Positions 37,872-49,200 are shown, counted from the first letter of the stretch. The stretch: DNA of 64,000 nucleotides from Acinetobacter sp. Ac_5812 (GCF_013072695.1 NZ_LXUK01000027.1:248001-312000); one strand, 5' to 3'. Notes: generated by a model from the sequence alone, not told the origin. Program-made: numbers and translations.

Positions 37872-38231
37872 ATGGAAAAACCTATCGAATGCCCTAAATG
37901 TGGTTCAACAGAAATTGAAACACGTAATCATGACAAATTATTGAGAACTACGGGCGGTGTATTACTGACGGCCGCAGGTACGACTGCAGGTACGGTCGGT
38001 GGTGCTGCAGGTGGTGCATCCATCGGTGCAGCAATTGGTACAGTTGCTGGCCCCTTAGGTGTGATTGTCGGTGGTACGGTAGGCACTTTTGTTGGTGCAA
38101 TCAGTGCAGGAATTACGGGTGGTGTGGTTGGAAATATATTTGGGAAAAAAGCAGGCATCATGGTCGACAAAAATATTTTTCAGGACTATCGCTGTCTGAA
38201 ATGCAAATATCGTTTTAAACAAAAGAAATAA
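37872..38231 (+). CDS. Zinc-ribbon protein with internal glycine-zipper membrane segment
   Basis: A 119-residue protein of unknown function. The N-terminus has CPKCGSTEIE and the C-terminus has CLKCKYRFKQ; together the four cysteines could form one zinc ribbon whose two halves are split by about 100 residues. Between them is a long Gly/Ala-rich stretch (residues about 26-98, for example GGAAGGASIGAAIGTVAGPL) with the GxxxG spacing of glycine-zipper membrane helices. It would therefore be a membrane hairpin with both ends on the cytoplasmic side. I know no experimentally studied member. Confidence 0.7.
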   Translation: MEKPIECPKCGSTEIETRNHDKLLRTTGGVLLTAAGTTAGTVGGAAGGASIGAAIGTVAGPLGVIVGGTVGTFVGAISAGITGGVVGNIFGKKAGIMVDKNIFQDYRCLKCKYRFKQKK

Positions 38232-38251
38232 ACACAGCCCTTTTCAAAATC

Positions 38252-38278
38252 AGATCTGAAAAATATTTTTTCAGATCT
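38252..38278 (+). terminator. Perfect hairpin after the zinc-ribbon gene
   Basis: AGATCTGAAAAA pairs perfectly with TTTTTCAGATCT around three bases. It lies 20 bases after the stop codon. From here to 38596 there is no gene I can support; a small plus-strand frame at 38339-38590 lacks any recognisable features. Confidence 0.6.
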
Positions 38279-38596
38279 TCCACCAAAAACCATCTAAATC
38301 AGATTGACTCCCCATCAAAACGTCCAAAATAGGCAGCAATGATTTCTCAGGTAAAAAAAATCCCAGACTCTTGGGGAAGAGAATGGGACTACGATATTAC
38401 TATCGCTAATAGTGTTATTTATATCACAAAATTAATTTTAAAACATACTCAAATCACAAAAACAATACACAAACGTCTACCCATATGCATTTTATTCACC
38501 AAGCTTAGCTTATGTTTGGACATATTTATAAATAAGGGCTTATATCATTGTCACCCAACACATATTATTCGACGAATACCAGTGAAGTGATTACCG

Positions 38597-39952
38597 CTAT
38601 TTTCTAGGTTCCTGCATGGGGCTTTCATAAGTGGTTTGAGCAATCGGTGATACACGCCAAATGATATTCCCAACATCATCTGCAACCAAAAGTGCACCTG
38701 AAAAATCAATTGCCACACCGACAGGTCGTCCATAGGCCTGTCCTTTATCACTTAAAAAGCCCGTCAACACATCTTGTGGTTCTCCATACGGCTGACCACT
38801 TCTAAACGGGACAAAAATCACTTTATAACCACTATGCGGTTTACGATTCCATGAACCATGCTGACCGATGAATGCTCCTCCTCGGTATTGCGGCATTAAT
38901 TCAGTGGCATAAAAGGCCAAACCTAAAGATGCAGTATGATTTCCCAGCGCATAATCAGGTTTAAGCGCACGAGCGACCATATCTGGATTTTGTGGTTTTA
39001 CTCGTGTATCGACATGCTGTCCAAAATAACTATAGGGCCAACCATAAAAGCCCTCTTCTTTGACTGAAGTCATATAGTCAGGTACTAAATCACTGCCTAA
39101 CTCATCACGCTCATTCACCACGGTCCAGAGCTGACCACCTTGTGGTTGCCATCCCATTCCATTCGGGTTTCTGAGTCCTGTAGCAAAAGATCTTGCTTTG
39201 CCTGAGGCAATATCAAACTCTAAAATCTGCGCTCGCCCTACTTCTTGATCCAACCCATTCTCAGCCGCATTGCTGTTGGAGCCCACCGTAATGTATAGCT
39301 TTGTCCCTGCTGGGTTTGCAATCACATTTTTTGTCCAATGATGATTGAGTTTTCCCGCAGGGAGATCCAAGACTTTCATTCCCTGCGCCGTAATTTTTGT
39401 CGCGCCCTCCTGATAAGGAAAACGCATCAAGGCATCGGTATTGGCGACATAAAGTGTATTCCCCACCAAAGTCATACCAAACGGCGAATTTAAATTTTCG
39501 AGGAAAACCGTATTTTTATCTGCAATCCCATCGCCATTGGTATCACGCAGTAAACGAATACGATTGGCACTTGGAAAAGATGCCCCTGCACGTTGCATCA
39601 CCTTTTTCGCAATTTTTCCACGAATCCCTTTGCTATCATCAGGCTTAGGTGGTGCATCGGTTTCAGCCACCAACACATCACCATTCGGTAATACATAGAG
39701 CCATCTTGGATGATCAAGTCCTTGGGCAAACGGCTGAACTTTTAAACCTTCTGCTGGCGTCGGCATCACACCCTTCGGCCAGCCTTTAGCAGGGGCAATA
39801 TTAACAGTAGGCGCTAAACTCGATTGAGGTTTGGGTAATACGGGTTGAGGGCCATAACTTGCTGAAATGGGATATTTAGATGTGGCACTGCAGCCTGAAA
39901 GTACGAGAACAATACTGGTTCCGAACATGAACCATTTTAGTTGAGTCGACAT
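38597..39952 (-). CDS. L-sorbosone dehydrogenase-like beta-propeller lipoprotein
   Basis: A 451-residue exported protein. A lipoprotein signal with lipobox LSGC lies at residues about 17-20, followed by a Pro-rich linker. The remainder is a six-bladed beta-propeller of the sorbosone/PQQ-dependent aldose dehydrogenase type ([66 protein letters not shown]). It would sit in the periplasm or outer membrane and oxidise a sugar or aldehyde with PQQ; the substrate is unknown. AAGG lies upstream of the ATG. Confidence 0.82.
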   Translation of the reverse strand: MSTQLKWFMFGTSIVLVLSGCSATSKYPISASYGPQPVLPKPQSSLAPTVNIAPAKGWPKGVMPTPAEGLKVQPFAQGLDHPRWLYVLPNGDVLVAETDAPPKPDDSKGIRGKIAKKVMQRAGASFPSANRIRLLRDTNGDGIADKNTVFLENLNSPFGMTLVGNTLYVANTDALMRFPYQEGATKITAQGMKVLDLPAGKLNHHWTKNVIANPAGTKLYITVGSNSNAAENGLDQEVGRAQILEFDIASGKARSFATGLRNPNGMGWQPQGGQLWTVVNERDELGSDLVPDYMTSVKEEGFYGWPYSYFGQHVDTRVKPQNPDMVARALKPDYALGNHTASLGLAFYATELMPQYRGGAFIGQHGSWNRKPHSGYKVIFVPFRSGQPYGEPQDVLTGFLSDKGQAYGRPVGVAIDFSGALLVADDVGNIIWRVSPIAQTTYESPMQEPRK

Positions 39953-40071
39953 CGCTTACCTTATGTTTTATTTTTTCATTCTCAAAAGCATAATCCGATG
40001 CAGCATTGAAATACAACGTGTTTAATAGATGAGTATTCAGGTGAAATCATCATTTAAAGCAACAATTCATC

Positions 40072-40099
40072 AAAACAAGAGGCCGAAACCTCTTGTTTT
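40072..40099 (-). terminator. Terminator after the haemagglutinin gene
   Basis: AAAACAAGAGG pairs perfectly with CCTCTTGTTTT around CCGAAA. It lies 25 bases after the haemagglutinin stop; the A/T outer stem supplies a T-rich tail on the minus strand. Confidence 0.8.
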
Positions 40100-40123
40100 A
40101 TCTAAGCATTCTTGTTTTGAATA

Positions 40124-43100
40124 TTAGTGATTATAACGCAACCACGGGGTGCTATTATTCTCATCAATTACCCATGTCGAGGTTGAATTTGGATCTGAAG
40201 CATCTGCGATATCCCAGTCTGCGAAGGTCTGAATTTGTTGCAATTCAACCGTGGTTTTTCCATACCCTCCAGCACTTTGGCTTTGTCCAGAGGTCTCTTT
40301 ATTCCAATAGCTATTTACAGTAATCGTGATTCCATTGGTATTGCCAATCAGTCCACCTGTATTCGTTACGCCACTCACAGAACCAGAAGAAAAGCTATTT
40401 TCAACTTTTGGCAAGTAATTCGTTGTTCTACCTCCAAGTAATCCACCAGTAGAATTTTGCCCTATAACATTACCCAAAGCATAGGTATTGAGAAGATACC
40501 CTCCTTGCGTATTTCCAACTAAGCCACCCGTATATTGATAGCCCTTCACATCACCTGTTGCATAACTAGAAGACACATTTCCAAGATGATTCAAGCCAAT
40601 TAAACCACCGACGCTGGTACTTCCGTTAATCGAACCAGTTGCATAGCTATAATGAATCTCACCCTCTTCAGCACTCGTCCATTTTTGATTAAAACCGACG
40701 AGGCCACCAACATTCTCTGTTCCCGTCACATTTCCTGTCGCAAAACTATGACTTACGCCTTCTACATTTTTCCCTACTAAACCACCGACATCTTTTTCCC
40801 CAGTGACATGACCCTGAGCTGAGCTATTCGAAATTTCAGTGGCATTAAATCCAACTAGACCACCTACACTGTTTGTTCCTTGAACATCACCTTGAGCAGA
40901 GCTATTTTTGATAATACTTTCAGATAAGTTATAACCAACTAAGCCACCGGTATACTCGGTTCCAGTGACTTTACCAGTTGCGTAGCTATTTTCAATTTCA
41001 GTCTTATTCTGCAAACTTGGGAAACTATTACTGATTGAACCAACGAGACCTCCAGTTTCAGATGTCCCAATCACCTCTCCAGTTGAGTAACTATTTTTAA
41101 CTTTGACAGCCCCATTAATTGAAGCAATAAGACCACCTGTAGATGCAAGATAAGTATTATCGTAAGCACTTACTTTACCAGTGGCGTAACTCTGCTCAAC
41201 GGTTGCAATCGAATCTATATCACGGCTTGGATTATTATAAGAGGCCTCAAGTCCAACAAATCCGATTAATCCACCTACTTTAGCTTTACCGTCCAAATTT
41301 CCCGTTGCATAACTTTGATAAATTTTGGTATTTCCTTGAGAAAATCTGAGTGAGCCAACCAAACCACCTAAATGTTCGATGTTGCCTGAAATATTTCCTG
41401 TCGCATAACTTCTGATTATATCGTTATTCATTTGTTCGCCAACCAACCCACCAACACCATATGAATTTGTCATTTCTGAGTTGATATGGCCTGTTGCATA
41501 ACTATCTTTAATTAAACTAAAACTTTGACCAATTAATCCACCAATAGAACTGCCAAGTAAAGGCTCTGAAATATACAAAACTGTAATATCACCTGAAGCA
41601 TAGGAGTTCAAAATAGTTCCAGAACTTTGATTATGATTTTCATCACGATAACCACTTGTACCAATTAGCCCTCCAACTTGCGACAAGCCATAAATTGAAT
41701 TGGAACTAAATGTATTTTTAATAACACCTGATTTCTGAAACCCAATTAAGCCACCAACGTTACTGGTTCCTTTTATAACACCTCCAATCGTTCCAACATC
41801 TCTCACCGTATTGGTTGTCGCCCCAAAGAGCCCAATTGAATGAAAATCAAAAATTGCTGGCAGCTCTGTCGGAATTGGATAAGGCAACGGATTTTCTCTG
41901 TTTATATATAGTCCCGCAACTGTATGCCCAAGACCATGAAATTCGCCGGTGAAAGGTTTATCAATCATTGTTTGTGTTGCAGTAATTCCACCTGGATTAT
42001 TTGGGTCATTCAATATCGTGAGTATTGCGCCAACATCACCAACTGGCTCAAAACCTTTCCCATTATTCCAATTGACCGTATCTGATGCATCAATATTACT
42101 GCCCAAGGCATAATTCCCAGTCAGATTATTATTCATCCCTTGCAGGGTATTGATATTGGCATCCCCTTCTTCGCCTAAGTCATTGATCACAATGTAGGAC
42201 GTTCCATTAATCAATAAGGTCGGGGATGCACCACTGATATTAATCTTGGCGCCATTATTTAAGTTGTAATCCGAGCCTGCGCCATAGTTCATGGCAAGTT
42301 TGGCCTTATCTCCACTTAAATCTAAATCACTATTAAAGTTAATATCTTTGTTTGCGGTCAATGTCAGTGCAGTATTGGCATTCCAACTGGTGGCATCATT
42401 GATATTAATATTGCCTTGGCCTTCTGCTGTACCCATCGCATTCAAAGTGACGTTGCCTTTATTTAAAGCATCACCCAAGGTGGTACTACTGACACTGCCA
42501 CCAAAGAAATCAACATCAACATTTTTGGATTTCAGTTCCCAGCCACTGGTGGTCGGCGGTAAGCTGCTTATGCTATTACGCTGGGTCGTGATATTGGTAC
42601 CAGAATTGATGTTTACCTCTGCCGCGGAGGTTTTGATTTGTCCACCATTGCCACCGTTCGGGGCTGATGCATCTAAGGTACCGCTCACATTTACCTTACC
42701 GCTGCTTAAATCACTGCCAAGCTCAATCACACCACGGACATTATTCACTGTTTGCGCTTGAATCACCCCAACACTGTTGACTACGGCATTGCTTAATTCA
42801 TCAATTCCTTTTGCGGTCAGGATCACTTTACCGCCATCCGCCTGAATCATTCCGCCTGAGTTAATCAAGGCCTGTGCCTTACCCTGATTAATGGTGTAAC
42901 CCAATAGGCTGCCATTATTTAAATTCAGGGTAATATCACCGCCTGCTGCCAATAAAACATTGCCTTGTGGTGCTTTAATCGTTCCTGTTTGTTTTACTGT
43001 CGGAGCAATCAAAGCCACTGTACCACCTGTGGGCACAGTGATTTTGCCGCGGTTCTCAACCGTTTTGTTATTAGTAGCGTTATTAAAATTAAAGAGATTA

Positions 43101-43630
43101 TTATTAAAATCAGCATTACTCAGGTTTAAGGTCGATGCCACCAGACCCGCGGTATTCACCTGTGAGGTGCTGCCAAATAACACGCCGTTCGGGTTAATAA
43201 TAAATACTTGCCCATTGGCATTTAACTGACCGTTTAAGTTGGATGCACTCGTACCTGTGACGCGGTTTAAGGTAATCGAGCTGCTATTCGGTTGCACGAA
43301 ATTCACAATTTCATTGCTATTGGTCGAAAAGCTACTCCAGTCAATCGCGGCTTTTGCGGTGGACTGGTTAATGGTGGTGGTGGTTCCTGCGGTTGAAATG
43401 CTCGCTGTTCCTGAACTCACCACCCCACCTGTTGGTCCTGCAAATGCAATGCTTGCAGTTAAGATATTCACTGCAAAGAATGCTGCTCGTTTTGCTGTAT
43501 CAGCAACTGCGGTTTTAGATTTGATTTTTGTTGTTGATTGCGTTGCAACCACGCCCCCTTTAGCCTTTTCACTCACGGCTTGCCAGCAAAGATGCGTTGC
43601 ATTCCAGACAATTCGATAAATTTTATTCAC
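40124..43630 (-). CDS. Filamentous haemagglutinin-type TpsA exoprotein with GLUG repeats
   Basis: A 1168-residue secreted adhesin candidate. It opens with an extended signal peptide region (ESPR: MNKIYRIVWNATHLCWQAVS) and long signal, then the TPS secretion domain with NPNGVLFGSTSQVNTAGLVA. The second half (residues about 640-1110) is built of more than a dozen GLUG-type repeats, seen as recurring GGLVG/GGLIG and SYATG units. Such proteins are exported by a TpsB outer-membrane partner, but none is encoded nearby. The start is GTG at 43630 with AAGGGGAAG upstream. It may act in adhesion or biofilm; there is no toxin domain at its C-terminus. Confidence 0.85.
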   Translation of the reverse strand: MNKIYRIVWNATHLCWQAVSEKAKGGVVATQSTTKIKSKTAVADTAKRAAFFAVNILTASIAFAGPTGGVVSSGTASISTAGTTTTINQSTAKAAIDWSSFSTNSNEIVNFVQPNSSSITLNRVTGTSASNLNGQLNANGQVFIINPNGVLFGSTSQVNTAGLVASTLNLSNADFNNNLFNFNNATNNKTVENRGKITVPTGGTVALIAPTVKQTGTIKAPQGNVLLAAGGDITLNLNNGSLLGYTINQGKAQALINSGGMIQADGGKVILTAKGIDELSNAVVNSVGVIQAQTVNNVRGVIELGSDLSSGKVNVSGTLDASAPNGGNGGQIKTSAAEVNINSGTNITTQRNSISSLPPTTSGWELKSKNVDVDFFGGSVSSTTLGDALNKGNVTLNAMGTAEGQGNININDATSWNANTALTLTANKDINFNSDLDLSGDKAKLAMNYGAGSDYNLNNGAKINISGASPTLLINGTSYIVINDLGEEGDANINTLQGMNNNLTGNYALGSNIDASDTVNWNNGKGFEPVGDVGAILTILNDPNNPGGITATQTMIDKPFTGEFHGLGHTVAGLYINRENPLPYPIPTELPAIFDFHSIGLFGATTNTVRDVGTIGGVIKGTSNVGGLIGFQKSGVIKNTFSSNSIYGLSQVGGLIGTSGYRDENHNQSSGTILNSYASGDITVLYISEPLLGSSIGGLIGQSFSLIKDSYATGHINSEMTNSYGVGGLVGEQMNNDIIRSYATGNISGNIEHLGGLVGSLRFSQGNTKIYQSYATGNLDGKAKVGGLIGFVGLEASYNNPSRDIDSIATVEQSYATGKVSAYDNTYLASTGGLIASINGAVKVKNSYSTGEVIGTSETGGLVGSISNSFPSLQNKTEIENSYATGKVTGTEYTGGLVGYNLSESIIKNSSAQGDVQGTNSVGGLVGFNATEISNSSAQGHVTGEKDVGGLVGKNVEGVSHSFATGNVTGTENVGGLVGFNQKWTSAEEGEIHYSYATGSINGSTSVGGLIGLNHLGNVSSSYATGDVKGYQYTGGLVGNTQGGYLLNTYALGNVIGQNSTGGLLGGRTTNYLPKVENSFSSGSVSGVTNTGGLIGNTNGITITVNSYWNKETSGQSQSAGGYGKTTVELQQIQTFADWDIADASDPNSTSTWVIDENNSTPWLRYNH

Positions 43631-43826
43631 TTATACTTCCCCTTTGATTTTTAATATTATTTCAACTTTTTGTTGAGCATTTTTTTTACCATACATTTTA
43701 TTTTTTTGATCATTTTTTATCATTTTTCGGACAAAGCGCATGCAGAAGATCGTAGCGTTTTGATCTCCTTTTTAGGCATTTTTATAGATCCAGTGATGAC
43801 TAAGCTCGTAACTCCATCACTGATCT

Positions 43827-44858
43827 TTAAGTCTTTAAGGCACGTGCCTCAGCAATATTATGCTGCTCGACCAAAGTCCGGATGGTATATTCATGATTGG
43901 TTTTCTGGTCACAAGCAAATTCACATTTCTGATCCAGTGGCAAAGCACTACCGCCTAATAATGGACAACCAGCAAACAGCTCCGCTACCCAATCAACAAA
44001 GACTCTGACTTTGTGGGATAAATGCCGACTTTGCAAATAAACCACCGATATTGGCATCGGTGCAGGTGTCCATTTGGGTAATACTTCCTTTAAAGTTCCC
44101 ACCTCAAAATGATTGGTCAACATATAGCGTGGACCTTGAATCAGACCAAAGCCTTGCAAGGCCAAATCGATATAGGCATCGCCATCATTGACTGAAACCT
44201 GTCCATTAACACTGACACTTTGAATCAGGTCATCAACCACAAAATCCCAGTCAAAATTGCGCCCTGTACGGCTAGAGAAGAAATGAATGGCTTGATGATT
44301 TTTTTGTAAATCTTCAAGTGTCTTCGGTTCACCATATTTTTCTAAATAACATGCCGATGCTGCCGTAGCACACTGAAACGTACCAATACGGCGGGCAATC
44401 AAGCTCGAGTCCTGTAGCTCTCCCACCCGAATCGCGCAATCCACCGCCTCACCGACCAAGTCTACAGGACGATCATTCATGCCTATGACCAGATCAATAT
44501 CGGGATAGCGGTTATGAAACTCTCTTAATCGTGGAATTAGAATCAAACGACCAATCGACACTGGCACATCAATACGTAATCGTCCTCGTGGCCCTCGTTC
44601 CTCATCATGAAAGGACGCCTCAATATCTTCAACATCCGCCAGAATTCTCAGACTACGGTCATAATAGACTGCACCATCGGGGGTTAAACTGAGCTTACGC
44701 GTGGTGCGATTGAGTAAGCGAACTTGTAAATGTTTTTCTAAAGCCTGAATGGTGGTGGTCACCGAAGCACGCGGTAGTCCCAGACTATCGGCAGCCAAAC
44801 TAAAGCTGTTGGTTTCAACCACTTTATTAAAGACTCTCATTGCATGAAATAGATCCAC
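43827..44858 (-). CDS. adeL: LysR-type regulator AdeL of the AdeFGH pump
   Basis: A 343-residue LysR-type regulator with N-terminal helix-turn-helix (FSLAADSLGLPRASVTTTIQ) and a standard effector domain. It is divergent from adeF, as in A. baumannii, where AdeL controls AdeFGH and mutations in it cause overexpression of the pump. I start it with GTG at 44858, since AGGAG lies seven bases upstream and the product then begins like known AdeL (xDLFHAMRVFNKVVE); ATG at 44873 is the alternative. The C-terminal tail beyond residue 300 is longer than usual for LysR proteins. Confidence 0.88.
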   Translation of the reverse strand: MDLFHAMRVFNKVVETNSFSLAADSLGLPRASVTTTIQALEKHLQVRLLNRTTRKLSLTPDGAVYYDRSLRILADVEDIEASFHDEERGPRGRLRIDVPVSIGRLILIPRLREFHNRYPDIDLVIGMNDRPVDLVGEAVDCAIRVGELQDSSLIARRIGTFQCATAASACYLEKYGEPKTLEDLQKNHQAIHFFSSRTGRNFDWDFVVDDLIQSVSVNGQVSVNDGDAYIDLALQGFGLIQGPRYMLTNHFEVGTLKEVLPKWTPAPMPISVVYLQSRHLSHKVRVFVDWVAELFAGCPLLGGSALPLDQKCEFACDQKTNHEYTIRTLVEQHNIAEARALKT

Positions 44859-44914
44859 ACGCCCACTCCTCATTGCTGCATTTTTTCAGTTTCACACAAC
44901 AATTATTATAAAAA

Positions 44915-44952
44915 TACGAATAGTGTTATCGAATTTAGTATATTTATTCGTA
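44915..44952. promoter_or_regulatory. Inverted repeat in the adeL-adeF intergenic region
   Basis: TACGAATA and TATTCGTA are perfect eight-base inverted repeats separated by 22 bases in the 197-base divergent promoter region. This is a plausible AdeL operator with two half-sites. Confidence 0.5.
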
Positions 44953-45055
44953 ATTGACAAACTCTTATGCTCCTTTCATTCCATAAACCTGTTTCTCCCA
45001 TACAGACCAAAACAAAAAGTCTGAAAACAGGGATTCAAATAACCAGGAGCATCCC

Positions 45056-46279
45056 ATGTCACTTTCTCGCAAACAGCTGACGCTGTCTGCCATCATTCTT
45101 GCTATTTTTGCAACGGGTGGCAGTTTTATTCTCTTCCAAGAAAATGCAGATGCGAAAGCCACCCCAACAGCAGCTGCACCGCCTGCTGCAACCGTTGATG
45201 TCGCCACTGTGGTCAGTCAGACCATCACCGACTGGCAAGAATATTCAGGGCGGCTTGAAGCCATTGATCAAGTCGATGTTCGACCCCAAGTTTCCGGTAA
45301 ATTGATTGCCGTTCACTTCAAAGATGGTAGCTTGGTCAACAAAGGAGATTTATTATTCACCATTGACCCGCGTCCTTTTGAGGCAGAGCTGAATCGGGCT
45401 AAAGCGCAACTGGCTTCTGCGGAAGCACAAGTCACTTACTCTTCAGCAAATTTGGGCCGTAACCAGCGCTTAATTCAAAGTAACGCGATTGCCCATCAAG
45501 AGCTTGATCAAGCGGAAAATGAAGCACGTTCAGCCAATGCCAACTTGCAAGCCGCTAAAGCCGCTGTCGAAACTGCACGTTTAAATCTGGAATATACTCG
45601 TATTACCGCCCCTGTCAGTGGACGTATTTCCCGTGCCGAAGTGACGGTGGGTAATGTGGTTTCCGCAGGCAATGGCGCACAGGTACTGACCAGTTTGGTT
45701 TCGGTGTCACGTCTGTATGCTTCTTTCGATGTCGATGAACAAACTTATCTAAAATACATCAGCAATCAACGCAATTCAGCGCAAGTTCCTGTCTATTTAG
45801 GTCTCGCCAATGAGTCTGGTTTTAGCCGTGAAGGTTATATCAGTTCGATCGACAATAATTTAAATACCACCTCAGGCACCATCCGTGTCCGCGCCACCTT
45901 TGATAATCCCAAAGGTGTGATGCTTCCTGGGCTGTATGCCCGTATTCGTCTGGGCGGTGGGCAACCTCGTGCAGCGATTCTGATTAGCCCAACGGCGATT
46001 GGTGTCGATCAAGACAAACGTTTTGTGGTCGTAGTCGATGCGAAAAACCAAACCGCATATCGTGAAGTTAAATTGGGTGCGCAACAAGATGGCTTGCAAA
46101 TCATCAATAGCGGCCTGCAAGTGGGTGATCGCATTGTCGTGAATGGTTTACAACGTATCCGTCCGGGTGATCCTGTCAGTCCACATCTGGTCCCTATGCC
46201 GAATCCTCAAATCATTACCGATAACACAGCACAACAACCTCAGCCTACAGATAAAACCTCAACTTCGGCAAAAGGTTAA
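45056..46279 (+). CDS. adeF: RND efflux membrane-fusion protein
   Basis: A 407-residue periplasmic adaptor. One membrane anchor lies near the N-terminus (LTLSAIILAIFATGGSFILF), followed by the biotinyl-lipoyl halves (RLEAIDQVDVRPQVSGKLIA; ARLNLEYTRITAPVSGRISR), a helical hairpin rich in Ala and Gln, and the beta-barrel domain. It links the AdeG pump to the AdeH channel. CAGGAG precedes the ATG. The length and divergent LysR gene match AdeF of A. baumannii. Confidence 0.9.
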   Translation: MSLSRKQLTLSAIILAIFATGGSFILFQENADAKATPTAAAPPAATVDVATVVSQTITDWQEYSGRLEAIDQVDVRPQVSGKLIAVHFKDGSLVNKGDLLFTIDPRPFEAELNRAKAQLASAEAQVTYSSANLGRNQRLIQSNAIAHQELDQAENEARSANANLQAAKAAVETARLNLEYTRITAPVSGRISRAEVTVGNVVSAGNGAQVLTSLVSVSRLYASFDVDEQTYLKYISNQRNSAQVPVYLGLANESGFSREGYISSIDNNLNTTSGTIRVRATFDNPKGVMLPGLYARIRLGGGQPRAAILISPTAIGVDQDKRFVVVVDAKNQTAYREVKLGAQQDGLQIINSGLQVGDRIVVNGLQRIRPGDPVSPHLVPMPNPQIITDNTAQQPQPTDKTSTSAKG

Positions 46280-46284
46280 TCCGC

Positions 46285-49200
46285 ATGAATATTTCTAAAT
46301 TTTTTATTGATCGCCCGATCTTTGCTGGGGTGCTGTCCGTCCTGATTCTACTGGCGGGCTTACTCTCGCTGTTCCAACTGCCTATTTCTGAATATCCAGA
46401 AGTGGTGCCCCCCTCTGTCGTAGTGCGTGCCCAATATCCGGGTGCTAACCCTAAAGTGATCGCTGAAACCGTTGCCTCTCCATTGGAAGAATCCATCAAT
46501 GGTGTAGAGAACATGCTGTATATGCAGTCTCAGGCCAATAGCGATGGCAACCTGACCATTACCGTCAATTTCAAGCTCGGGATTGATCCCGATAAAGCCC
46601 AGCAACTGGTCCAGAATCGGGTTTCTCAAGCCCTGCCACGTTTGCCGGAAGATGTACAACGTCTCGGTGTGACTACGCTGAAAAGCTCGCCAACCTTAAC
46701 CATGGTGGTGCATCTGACCTCACCAGACAATCGCTATGACATGACCTACTTGCGTAACTATGCCGTACTCAATGTCAAAGACCGTCTGGCACGCCTACAA
46801 GGTGTGGGTGAAGTCGGTCTGTTTGGTTCGGGTGATTACGCCATGCGGGTGTGGTTAGATCCACAAAAGGTGGCGCAACGTAACCTCACCGCCACTGAAA
46901 TTGTGAATGCCATTCGTGAACAGAATATTCAAGTGGCTGCAGGAACCATTGGTGCAGCGCCGAACAATTCACCTTTACAGCTCTCGGTGAATGCACAAGG
47001 TCGTTTAAGTACCGAACAGGAATTTGCCGATATTATTTTAAAAACGGCAGCAGATGGTGCAGTGACGCGTTTGGGTGATGTCGCGCGTGTTGAACTTGCC
47101 GCTTCACAATATGGCTTGCGTTCATTACTGGACAATAAACAGGCGGTGGCGATTCCAATTTTCCAAGCACCGGGTGCCAATGCCTTACAGGTCTCTGACC
47201 AAGTGCGTAGCACCATGGCGGAACTGTCCAAAGATTTTCCATCTTCGATTAAATACGACATTGTTTACGACCCCACCCAATTTGTACGCTCAAGTATTAA
47301 AGCGGTGATTCATACCCTGCTTGAAGCGATTGCACTGGTGGTTGTGGTGGTGATCCTGTTCTTACAAACATGGCGCGCCTCAATTATTCCGTTACTGGCA
47401 GTGCCTGTTTCCATCATTGGTACTTTCGCCTTGATGCTGGCCTTTGGTTATTCCATCAATGCCCTGTCACTGTTCGGGATGGTACTCGCCATCGGGATCG
47501 TGGTCGATGATGCCATCGTGGTGGTGGAGAATGTCGAGCGGAATATTGAAGCAGGACTCAGTCCAAGAGATGCGACTTACCGTGCCATGCGTGAAGTCAG
47601 TGGACCGATCATTGCCATCGCATTAACCTTGGTTGCGGTGTTCGTCCCGCTGGCCTTTATGACGGGTTTAACAGGGCAATTCTATAAACAGTTCGCCATG
47701 ACCATTGCCATCTCCACCGTGATTTCAGCATTCAACTCCCTCACCTTGTCTCCTGCGTTGGCCGCCATGTTGCTGAAAGGTCATGATGCCAAACCAGACT
47801 TCCTGACTCGTGTGATGAACCGTGTCTTCGGACGCTTCTTTGCCTTGTTTAACCGCGTATTCTCACGCGCATCGGATCAATATGGTCGTGGCGTTAGCCG
47901 GGTGATTTCCCATAAAGCCTCAGCGATGGGTGTTTATGCAGCTTTACTTGGACTGACCATCGGGATTTCTTATATCGTTCCGGGTGGCTTTGTGCCCGCA
48001 CAAGATAAGCAATATCTGATTAGCTTTGCCCAATTACCGAATGGTGCCTCACTAGATCGAACCGAAACCGTGATCCGTAAAATGAGTGATGCGGCACTGA
48101 AACAGCCCGGTGTCGAAAGTGCGGTGGCTTTCCCAGGTTTATCGATTAATGGTTTTACCAACAGTTCCAGTGCAGGGATTGTGTTTGTGACCTTAAAACC
48201 ATTTGCAGAACGTAAAGCGGCTGATCTTTCTGCCAATGCCATAGCAGGTGCTTTGAATCAGAAATACGCCGCGATTCAAGATGCTTATATTGCAGTATTT
48301 CCACCACCACCAGTGATGGGTCTCGGCACCATGGGCGGCTTTAAACTGCAGCTGGAAGATCGCGGTGCTTTAGGCTATGCCGAATTGAATAACGCCGCGC
48401 AATCCTTTATGAAGGCAGCACAATCTGCACCTGAATTGGGGCCAATGTTCTCCAGTTATCAAATCAATGTGCCGCAATTGAATGTTGATCTGGATCGGGT
48501 CAAAGCCAAGCAACAAGGCGTTGCCGTGACTGATGTATTTAATACCATGCAGATTTATCTGGGTTCACAATATGTGAATGACTTTAACCGCTTTGGTCGT
48601 GTCTATCAGGTACGTGCCCAAGCCGATGCGCCGTTCCGTGCCAATCCTGAAGATATTTTACAGCTTAAAACCCGTAACAATGCAGGGCAAATGGTACCGC
48701 TGTCGTCTCTGGTCAATGTCACTCAAACCTATGGCCCAGAAATGGTGGTGCGCTATAACGGCTATACCGCAGCCGATATTAACGGTGGACCTGCACCGGG
48801 TTATTCATCCAGCCAAGCCGAAGCAGCAGTTGAGCGGATTGCCGCTGAAACCTTACCGCGTGGGGTGAAATTTGAATGGACCGATCTGACCTATCAAAAG
48901 ATCTTGGCAGGTAATGCCGGATTGTGGGTGTTCCCGATCAGTGTATTGCTAGTGTTCTTGGTTTTGGCAGCGCAATATGAAAGTCTGACCTTGCCATTGG
49001 CTGTGATTTTAATTGTACCGATGGGTATCTTGGCTGCACTGACCGGGGTTTGGCTCACAGGCGGTGATAACAACATCTTTACCCAGATTGGCTTGATGGT
49101 ACTGGTCGGACTGGCCTGTAAGAATGCCATCTTGATCGTGGAATTTGCCCGAGAACTGGAAATGCAAGGCGCGACTGCATTCAATGCTGCAGTTGAAGCC

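Noticed and set aside
38339-38590. Plus-strand frame of 83 codons
   Set aside because: No ribosome-binding site, no recognisable fold or signal, and atypical codon use; kept as non-coding spacer.
40600-41800. Possible CRISPR-like array from regularly spaced similar words
   Set aside because: The recurrence comes from coding GLUG repeats (GGLVG, SYATG) in the haemagglutinin; spacings are irregular and units diverge.
42291-43619. Several long plus-strand frames opposite the haemagglutinin gene
   Set aside because: They are antisense shadows of a repetitive, low-complexity coding region with a strong sense-strand protein family match.
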